DNA of 64,000 bases from Planctomycetota bacterium (GTDB taxonomy: Bacteria; Planctomycetota; Planctomycetia; Pirellulales; PNKZ01). The position numbers and the translations under genes were made by a program. Each line of letters starts with the position of its first letter. The first letter of the stretch is position 1. Shown here in pieces: positions 45,783 through 52,509 of the stretch. The notes beneath the pieces were generated by a model. It was not told where the DNA came from. It worked only from the letters and a program-made list of their open reading frames with translations, and ran no database searches. The DNA lies in the NCBI GenBank assembly GCA_018242585.1, contig JAFEBQ010000046.1, positions 1 to 64,000 on the forward strand, in the 5' to 3' direction.

Positions 45783-48700
45783 ATGCCAGAGTTGTTGGCT
45801 TGCCTGTGGCGGCGCGCGGCTGCGCTCCTTTCTTTGATCATAACGCTGTCGAGCGTGGGCGCGCTCGCGGCGGCGGCCGAACGACCCATCGAATTCAATC
45901 GGGACATTCGCCCGCTCCTGGCTGAGTATTGCCTGGCCTGTCACGGTCCCGACTCGGCCAATCGCAAGGCCGATTTGCGCCTCGACCAGCGCCAGGCGGC
46001 CATCGACGCCGGCGCGATCGTGCCGGGCAATGAGAAGGCCAGCGAGCTGATCGCGCGGGTTCTGTCGGGCGATCCCGAACAGGTCATGCCGCCGGCCGAC
46101 ACGACCAAGAAACTGTCGCCGGCCCAGAAAGACCTGCTCCGCCGCTGGGTCGCCAGCGGGGCCGAGTACCAGGTCCACTGGTCGTTCATTCCGCCGCGCC
46201 GTCCGGCCTTGCCCGCCGTCAAACAAACCGACTGGGTCCGCACGCCAATCGATCGCTTGGTCCTCGCGCGCTTGGAAGCGGCGGGCTTGAAGCCTGCGCC
46301 CGAGGCCGACCGGCGGACGTTGGCGCGGCGGCTGAGCTTGGACCTGACCGGGCTGCCGCCCGAGCCGGCTGACGTCGACGCGTTCGTGGCCGACACCTCG
46401 ACGGACGCGTACGAGAAGTACGTCGATCGATTGCTGGAATCGCCGGCCTGGGGCGAGCATCGGGGCCGCTACTGGCTCGACGCGGCCCGCTATGCCGACA
46501 CGCACGGCATTCACTTCGACAACATGCGCGAGATGTGGTCCTACCGGCAATGGGTGATCGAGGCGTTCAATCGAAACCTGCCGTTCGATCGATTCACCGT
46601 CGAGCAGTTGGCCGGCGACCTGCTGCCGACGCCGACGCTCGACCAGCGGATTGCCACCGGCTTTAACCGTTGCAACATCACGACCAACGAAGGTGGCATC
46701 ATCGACGAAGAGTACGCGGTCCTCTACACCCGGGACCGGACCGAGACCACGTCGCAAGTCTGGATGGGGCTGACGGCGGGCTGCGCGGTTTGTCACGATC
46801 ACAAGTTCGATCCGCTGAGCCAGCGCGAGTTCTACGAGCTGGCCGCCTTTTTTAACAACACCACCCAGGCCACCCGCGACGGCAATATCAAGGACACGCC
46901 GCCGGTGGTCGTGGTGCCGACCGAGGAAGACGAGGCCCGCTGGTCGGCGCTGCAAGGGGAGCTGGCGGCCCTGCAAGGGAAAGTCGACGCCAACCGGACG
47001 GTGGCCCGCAAAGTGTTCGACAAGAACTGGCTGCCGACGGCACGCACCAGCTCGATCGCCGGGCACCTGCCGCACGACGGATTGCAGTTCCACGCCCTGT
47101 GTAGTGAAGGAGTCGGCAACACGCTGCACGCCGCGGTCGAGGGGCAGATGCGAGCGCTCGCGCTGGCCAAGCCGTTGCAGTGGCAACCTGGCCACGTGGC
47201 CGACAAGGGGCTGCGAACGTCGAAGGATCAACCAATCGACGTTGACGACGTCGGCGGCTTCGACACCAAGGACGCCTTTTCCTTCGGCGCTTGGGTACGC
47301 ATTCCCGGCGCGCGGCAAACCGGGGCGCTCCTCTCGCGGATGAGCGAGAAAGATCATTTTCAAGGCTGGGACTTGTACATCGACGAAGGGGTCCGCTTTG
47401 GCGTTCACTTTGTCGCCAAGTGGGAAGAAGACGGCATCAAGCTGCAAAGCAACACGCAGCTCAAGCCGAACGATTGGGCCCATCTGTTCGTGACCTACGA
47501 CGGGTCGGGCAAGGCGGCGGGCATCAACATGTACCTGAACGGGCTGCCGGCCGCGTCGAAAGTCACGACCAAGAACACGGTGCTGAAGGGGAGCATCAAG
47601 GCCAACGTGCCCATGGCGCTGGGGCGACGGCATTCGACGTGGCCGATCGACGGCGCGGTCTTGAACGACATTCGCGTTTACAGTCGGGCGCTCAAGGCGA
47701 CCGAGGTCGAGCAACTGGCCCGCGGCACGCGCAGCCTGGCCGTCGTGGCCAAGGCGGCCGACAAGCGCACGCAAGCCGAGCTGGGCGAGCTGTTCGACTG
47801 GTGGTTCAACCAGTTCGACGCCACCTCGCGACAGTTGGGGGCCGAGCTGGCCAAGCTGCGCGGCGAAGAGGCGCAAATCAAAGGGCGCGGCACGGTGGCC
47901 CACGTGATGAACGAAAAGGGCGAAGCGCCGATGGCGTACATTTTGTACCGCGGCGACTATGACAAGCGCCGCGACGAAGTCAACGCCGACACGCCCGACA
48001 TCCTGCCGGCGATGGACAGCGAGCTGCCGCGCAATCGGCTGGGCCTGGCCCAATGGCTGCTCGACGCCGATCACCCGTTAACCACGCGCGTGACGGTGAA
48101 TCGCTTCTGGCAGGAAGTGTTCGGCGCTGGCCTGGTCCGCACGGCCGGCGACTTTGGCGCGACGGGCGAGTTGCCGTCGCATCCTGAGTTGCTCGATTGG
48201 CTGGCCGTCGAGTTCCGCGAGTCGAGCTGGGACGTGAAGCGATTCTTCAAGCTGCTGGTCACCTCGGCGACCTATCGCCAAAGCGCCGTGGCCGACAAGC
48301 TGAAACTCGAAAAAGACCCCGCGAATCGCCTGCTCTCGCGCGGGCCACGGTTCCGGATGGATGGCGAGATGCTGCGCGACTACGCCCTGGCCAGCAGTGG
48401 ACTGCTGGTGCGGAAGCTTGGCGGGCCGAGTGTGAAGCCTTACCAGCCGGACGGGGTCTGGGAGGCGGTGGCGATGATCGGCAGCAACACGCGCGACTAC
48501 AAAGCCGACAAGGGCGAGGGGCTGTATCGGCGGAGCATGTACACGTTTTGGAAGCGCTCGGCCCCACCGGCGTCGATGGATATTTTCAACGCGCCGAGCC
48601 GTGAGATTTGCTGCGTGCGGCGCGAGCGGACCAATACGCCGTTGCAGGCGCTGGTGACGTTGAACGATCCCCAGTTCGTCGAGTCGGCGCGGCATCTGGC

Positions 48701-49016
48701 CCAGCGGGCGGTGTTGGAAGCGGGCAGCGCGGCCGGCGCGAATGCCTCGACCGACGATGCCGCGGCGGACGACGCGCGGGTCGACTTCATCGCCCGGCGG
48801 CTGATGGCCCGGTCGTTGCGGCCCGCAGAACTTGAGATCGTGAAGAAGTCGCTGGCCCAGTTGCGGGCGTACTACCAGGCCCACGCCGACGACGCCCAGG
48901 CGCTGGTCGCGTTCGGCGATTCGCCGGCCGAGGCCAAGGTCGACGCGGTGCAACTGGCCGCCTGGACGATGCTGGTGAACGAGATGCTGAACCTGGACGA
49001 AGTGCTGACGAAGTGA
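45783..49016 (+). CDS. PSD1 / planctomycete cytochrome c protein with LamG insertion
   Basis: This exported protein has 1077 residues and a signal peptide (about residues 1-32). Cytochrome C domain: IEFNRDIRPLLAEYCLACHG. DUF1549: RYWLDAARYADTHGIHFDN and the second heme motif GCAVCHDHKFDP. Then a LamG/concanavalin-like domain of about 200 residues (FSFGAWVRIPGARQTGALLS ... LFVTYDGSGKAAGINMYLNG ... IDGAVLNDIRVYSRAL). DUF1553 closes it (LGLAQWLLDADHPLTTRVTV ... MLRDYALASSGLLVRKLGGP). The LamG domain is absent from the paralogue at 37 kb and suggests carbohydrate binding. Likely periplasmic and co-transcribed with the DUF1501 gene downstream. Confidence 0.95.
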   Translation: MPELLACLWRRAAALLSLIITLSSVGALAAAAERPIEFNRDIRPLLAEYCLACHGPDSANRKADLRLDQRQAAIDAGAIVPGNEKASELIARVLSGDPEQVMPPADTTKKLSPAQKDLLRRWVASGAEYQVHWSFIPPRRPALPAVKQTDWVRTPIDRLVLARLEAAGLKPAPEADRRTLARRLSLDLTGLPPEPADVDAFVADTSTDAYEKYVDRLLESPAWGEHRGRYWLDAARYADTHGIHFDNMREMWSYRQWVIEAFNRNLPFDRFTVEQLAGDLLPTPTLDQRIATGFNRCNITTNEGGIIDEEYAVLYTRDRTETTSQVWMGLTAGCAVCHDHKFDPLSQREFYELAAFFNNTTQATRDGNIKDTPPVVVVPTEEDEARWSALQGELAALQGKVDANRTVARKVFDKNWLPTARTSSIAGHLPHDGLQFHALCSEGVGNTLHAAVEGQMRALALAKPLQWQPGHVADKGLRTSKDQPIDVDDVGGFDTKDAFSFGAWVRIPGARQTGALLSRMSEKDHFQGWDLYIDEGVRFGVHFVAKWEEDGIKLQSNTQLKPNDWAHLFVTYDGSGKAAGINMYLNGLPAASKVTTKNTVLKGSIKANVPMALGRRHSTWPIDGAVLNDIRVYSRALKATEVEQLARGTRSLAVVAKAADKRTQAELGELFDWWFNQFDATSRQLGAELAKLRGEEAQIKGRGTVAHVMNEKGEAPMAYILYRGDYDKRRDEVNADTPDILPAMDSELPRNRLGLAQWLLDADHPLTTRVTVNRFWQEVFGAGLVRTAGDFGATGELPSHPELLDWLAVEFRESSWDVKRFFKLLVTSATYRQSAVADKLKLEKDPANRLLSRGPRFRMDGEMLRDYALASSGLLVRKLGGPSVKPYQPDGVWEAVAMIGSNTRDYKADKGEGLYRRSMYTFWKRSAPPASMDIFNAPSREICCVRRERTNTPLQALVTLNDPQFVESARHLAQRAVLEAGSAAGANASTDDAAADDARVDFIARRLMARSLRPAELEIVKKSLAQLRAYYQAHADDAQALVAFGDSPAEAKVDAVQLAAWTMLVNEMLNLDEVLTK

Positions 49017-49028
49017 GTGTCGGGATTA

Positions 49029-49227
49029 GCCACGGAGACACAGAGGCACGGAGTTGGGCACGGAGAGGACAGAGGGAATGATAGAGATGAATGACCAATG
49101 ACCAAATCCCAATGACCAAAGAAGTGGAGTCGACAAGTTTCTTTTTTATTCTTGGTCATTGGACATTGGTAATTGGGGTTTCTGATTCCTCCGTGCAACC
49201 CTTCGAGTCTCCGTGCCTCCGTGGCAA
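49029..49227. repeat. Family F inverted element (F2) between PSD1 and DUF1501 genes
   Basis: It begins GCCACGGAGACACAGAGGCA and ends CCGTGCCTCCGTGGC, with inner AATGACCAATGACC and TTGGTCATTGGACATTGG. It starts 13 bases after the PSD1 stop and ends 30 bases before the DUF1501 start, filling the whole spacer. Confidence 0.85.
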
Positions 49228-49256
49228 ACTGAATTGGAAGAATGGAAGGCAAAGCC

Positions 49257-50711
49257 ATGAATCTGTTTCATGAAACGATGCGGAATGTCACTCGGCGGCA
49301 TTTTCTGGCCCAGGGGTCGCACCTGCTGGGCGGAGCGGCTTTGGCGACGCTGGCCGGTGAGCGGGCCTTTGGCGCCACGACCAACGCTGGGGCCGCCACG
49401 GCGCGAACTCATTTTCCGCCCAAGGCCAAGCATGTGATCTATCTGCACATGGTCGGTGGGCCTTCGCAGATCGACTTGTACGATTACAAGCCGAAGATGC
49501 TCGAGATGTACGACAAGGACCTGCCCGAGTCGATCCGCAACGGGCAGCGTTTGACCACCATGACGTCGGGCCAGAAGCGGTTCCCCATCGCCCCGTCGAA
49601 GTACAAGTTTGCCCAGCACGGCCAGTCGGGTATGTGGGTCAGCGAGCTGTTGCCCTGGACCGCCAAGATGGTCGACCAGATGTGCTTTGTCCGCAGCATG
49701 CACACCGAAGCAATCAACCACGAACCGGCGATCAGTTACATTCAGACCGGCAACCAGATCACCGGCCGGCCGTGCCTGGGGGCGTGGACCTCGTACGGCC
49801 TAGGCTCGTTGAACGAAGACCTGCCGACGTTCGTCGTGCTGGTCGCCAAGCCGAGCAACGTGGAACAGGTGCAGGCGATTTCGGCCCGGCTCTGGTCGAG
49901 CGGCTACTTGTCGGGCGAGCACGCCGGCGTGGCGTTCCGCTCGGCGGGGGATCCGATTTTGTACATCAACAACCCGCCCGGCGTGCCGACCGACGTGCGG
50001 CGCAACACGCTCGACGGGCTGAAGGCGCTGAACGAGATGACCTATCGCGAGCTGGGCGATCCCGAAACCCACACGCGGATTCAGCAATACGAGCTGGCCT
50101 TCCGCATGCAGACCAGCGTGCCCGACCTGACCAACCTGGCCAACGAGCCGGATCGGACGTTCGAGCTGTACGGCGACGAGGCCAAGAAAGCTGGCTCGTT
50201 CGCCAACAGCGCGCTATTGGCTCGGCGGCTGGTCGAACGTGGCGTGCGGTTCGTGCAGATCTATCACAACAACTGGGACACGCACGGCAACGTGGCCGGG
50301 CGCTTGCCGTCACAATGCAAGGACGTCGACCAGGCCTGCTATGGGCTGATTAACGACTTGAAGCAGCGCGGCATGCTGGACGATACGCTGGTGATCTGGG
50401 GTGGCGAGTTCGGCCGCACGATTTACTCGCAGGGCGGACTGACCAAGGAGAACTACGGCCGCGACCACCATCCGCGCTGTTTTACGATGTGGATGGCCGG
50501 CGGCGGCATTCGGCCGGGCACGGTGTACGGCGAGACGGACGACTTCTCGTACAACATCACGAAAAACCCGGTGCATATTCGCGACTTCCACGCCACGACG
50601 TTGAAGCTGTTGGGCTTCGACCACCAAAGGTTCAGCTATCGGTACCAGGGGCTCGACCAGAAGCTGACCGGCGTCGAACCGGCGCATGTGATTAAGGAAC
50701 TACTGGCGTAG
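49257..50711 (+). CDS. DUF1501 family protein, Tat-exported (second copy)
   Basis: This 484-residue paralogue of the gene at 35.5 kb has a twin-arginine signal (NVTRRHFLAQGS). Diagnostic segments include HVIYLHMVGGPSQIDLYDYK, FAQHGQSGMWVSELLPWTA, VRSMHTEAINHEPAISY, LVIWGGEFGRTIY and GRDHHPRCFTMWMAGGG. The ATG at 49257 is preferred over 49242: AAGG lies 7 bases upstream and the protein then begins MNLFHET, parallel to MNPFHDA of the other copy. It is downstream of the LamG-containing PSD1 gene, with a family F element filling the spacer. The stop is followed within 4 bases by a heptamer track. Confidence 0.95.
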   Translation: MNLFHETMRNVTRRHFLAQGSHLLGGAALATLAGERAFGATTNAGAATARTHFPPKAKHVIYLHMVGGPSQIDLYDYKPKMLEMYDKDLPESIRNGQRLTTMTSGQKRFPIAPSKYKFAQHGQSGMWVSELLPWTAKMVDQMCFVRSMHTEAINHEPAISYIQTGNQITGRPCLGAWTSYGLGSLNEDLPTFVVLVAKPSNVEQVQAISARLWSSGYLSGEHAGVAFRSAGDPILYINNPPGVPTDVRRNTLDGLKALNEMTYRELGDPETHTRIQQYELAFRMQTSVPDLTNLANEPDRTFELYGDEAKKAGSFANSALLARRLVERGVRFVQIYHNNWDTHGNVAGRLPSQCKDVDQACYGLINDLKQRGMLDDTLVIWGGEFGRTIYSQGGLTKENYGRDHHPRCFTMWMAGGGIRPGTVYGETDDFSYNITKNPVHIRDFHATTLKLLGFDHQRFSYRYQGLDQKLTGVEPAHVIKELLA

Positions 50712-50714
50712 CCT

Positions 50715-50750
50715 GCGATTAGCGATTAGCGATTAGCGGTTAGCGATTAG
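50715..50750 (+). repeat. GCGATTA heptamer track (A6) after DUF1501
   Basis: Five 7-base units follow the stop codon directly: three GCGATTA, one GCGGTTA, one GCGATTA, then GAAAAGA. The last units and the trailing bases match the track after the other DUF1501 gene. Confidence 0.85.
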
Positions 50751-50810
50751 AAAAGACCGCGGCAAGCGTTTGAGTGCTAACGTATCAATCGCGTGCGAGC
50801 CGAATACAAC

Positions 50811-50940
50811 CCTTCTCCCCCGGGGAGAAGGTGGCGGCGCTAGCCGACGGATGAGGGTCGCGCGTCAGGCTGGCGCGATTGGAAGTGGTGAGTGGACCCT
50901 CATCCGGCCTGTCGGCCACCTTCTCCTGGAGGGAGAAGGG
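50811..50940. repeat. Family D double-hairpin element (D1)
   Basis: The terminal hairpins are CCTTCTCCCCCGGGGAGAAG and CCTTCTCCTGGAGGGAGAAG. The inner stem pairs GTGGCGGC...GATGAGGGTC with GACCCTCATCC...GGCCACC. It has the same plan as family C, with different sequence. Confidence 0.85.
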
Positions 50941-51006
50941 TTACTGCGCGCCGCGTGATGATGGGGACGTTGTTGACTTGCGACGCCCCTGCTTCCTCAA
51001 TTCCAC

Positions 51007-51044
51007 TCCGTGCATTCCTCCGCGGCTCCGTGCCTCCGTGGCAA
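51007..51044. repeat. Single family F arm (F3)
   Basis: CGGCTCCGTGCCTCCGTGGC and adjoining bases match the right arm of F1/F2. On the minus strand it reads GCCACGGAGGCACGGAGCCG, about 25 bases downstream of the DUF1552 stop, so it has the same orientation relative to its gene as the other F copies. Confidence 0.7.
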
Positions 51045-51069
51045 GTCTTTCGGAGCTCGAAGCGAGGCA

Positions 51070-52392
51070 TCAAGTCAGGTTCGGCAGCGGGCCGTCGCCG
51101 CAGTACTCCGGTTTGCCGAACTTGGTGATTCGGTGGCCGAACCCGTGGGCCAGCGACAACAGTAGCCGGTTGTGAGGCAGCTTCGGATACTTGAGCGCGC
51201 GGCCCATGCGGAAGTCGAGCCCGCCGCCGACCAGCACCCAGGGAATGTCATCCAGCGTGTGCGAGTTCCCCTTGCCCAACTCGTTGGTCCAGACGATCAA
51301 CGTGTTGTCGAGCAAGCTCCCCTGCCCGCCCGGCTCGGGCGTCTTGGCCAGCCGCTCGGTCAAGTACGCCAATTGTTCGCAGAACCAGTGGTTGATCTTG
51401 GTCAGCTTCTCGACGGCCTTCTCGTTGGTGTCGGGCTCGTGCGACAGTTCGTGGTGCCCTTCCTCCACGCCCAGCCAGCGCATCTTGGCGCCGCCGACCG
51501 AGTTGGTGTACTGGAACGTGGCTACGCGGGCCATGTCGCTGGCAAAGCTATTCACCAGCAAATCGATCTGCATCTTGGACAGCTTGGGCATCTGGTCGTT
51601 GTCTTCGCGCACGCCCGGCTCGAGCTGGGGCACGGCGTGGCCGGCTTTTTCCTCGGCGGCCGATTGCAGCTCGCGCTCCATCGACCGGACAAACCCGGCG
51701 TGCTCTTCCAACAGCCGGCGGTCTTCCTTGCTGACCTTGGCGCCGACGCGCTTCAGGTCTTCTTGCACGTCATCGAGCACGCTCTTCAGGCTTTCCCGGT
51801 CGTCGATCCGGCCGTAGAGCTTGCCGAACATCTGGTACGGGTTGTCGATCGGCGCGATCGGCTTGTTCGGCCCGGCGTAGGACATGCGGGTCCAGGTGTC
51901 GGCCCGCTCGGGAACCATCACGCCAAACTCCAGCGAACCGAACCGGGTCCGCGTCTGATCGTTGGCTTGCAGGAAAGTCTTGATCTCCTGGTCGATCGAG
52001 TGTCCGCTCGACCAGCCGGCGGGCGTGTGCGAGCCACCTTGGATGTTGCCGGGGAACAACTCGATGCCGGTCAGCAAGCAGCCGATGCCGCGCATATGGT
52101 TGTCGCCGTCGCCGTGGACCTTGTCGCACACGCCGTTGAGCGTCAGCACGCGATCCTTGTATGGGGCCAACGGCGTAAGAATCTCCTTCAGCTCCAGCGA
52201 CTCGTCATCCTTCACGTCGGGCCAGAAGTTTTTGGGAATCGTCCCGTTCGGGCTGAACAGCACGATCAAGCGCTGCTTGCGGCGCGACTGGTTGGCGAAG
52301 CCCAGGCTCGGCAGATTCAGCAAGAACGGCATGGCCGCGGCACTGAGCCCCAGTTGACGCATGAAATGGCGACGGTCGGTCGTACGTGGCAC
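51070..52392 (-). CDS. DUF1552 family protein, Tat-exported
   Basis: This 440-residue protein starts with a twin-arginine signal ([20 protein letters not shown]). Segments typical of DUF1552 are [60 protein letters not shown] and [15 protein letters not shown]. The family is restricted largely to planctomycetes and relatives, is linked to DUF1592 cytochromes and has no known activity. The GTG at 52392 is chosen for GGAG 7 bases upstream and position just before the Tat motif; the longer open frame runs through a family H hairpin. It follows the DUF1592 gene by 117 bases on the same strand and is probably in its operon. Confidence 0.93.
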   Translation of the reverse strand: MPRTTDRRHFMRQLGLSAAAMPFLLNLPSLGFANQSRRKQRLIVLFSPNGTIPKNFWPDVKDDESLELKEILTPLAPYKDRVLTLNGVCDKVHGDGDNHMRGIGCLLTGIELFPGNIQGGSHTPAGWSSGHSIDQEIKTFLQANDQTRTRFGSLEFGVMVPERADTWTRMSYAGPNKPIAPIDNPYQMFGKLYGRIDDRESLKSVLDDVQEDLKRVGAKVSKEDRRLLEEHAGFVRSMERELQSAAEEKAGHAVPQLEPGVREDNDQMPKLSKMQIDLLVNSFASDMARVATFQYTNSVGGAKMRWLGVEEGHHELSHEPDTNEKAVEKLTKINHWFCEQLAYLTERLAKTPEPGGQGSLLDNTLIVWTNELGKGNSHTLDDIPWVLVGGGLDFRMGRALKYPKLPHNRLLLSLAHGFGHRITKFGKPEYCGDGPLPNLT

Positions 52393-52441
52393 GTTGACTC
52401 TCCGAGGAACCGGGAAACTTCCCAACTTATTATCGACCTTT

Positions 52442-52466
52442 AGCCCCCGGTTAATGACCGGGGGCC
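52442..52466. repeat. Family H hairpin (H3) in the DUF1592-DUF1552 spacer
   Basis: AGCCCCCGGTTAATGACCGG then GGGCC is a near-perfect 25-base palindrome, preceded by CTTT. It has no T tract. Its place between two co-directional genes suggests a role in mRNA processing or stability rather than full termination. Confidence 0.8.
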
Positions 52467-52509
52467 ATGTGGCAAACATCCAAAAGACTTCCAACCGCGA
52501 TCAAGTCAG

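Noticed and set aside
45762-48074. Open frame of about 770 codons antisense to the LamG-containing PSD1 gene
   Set aside because: The sense strand encodes recognisable cytochrome, DUF1549, LamG and DUF1553 domains. The antisense frame has no domain.
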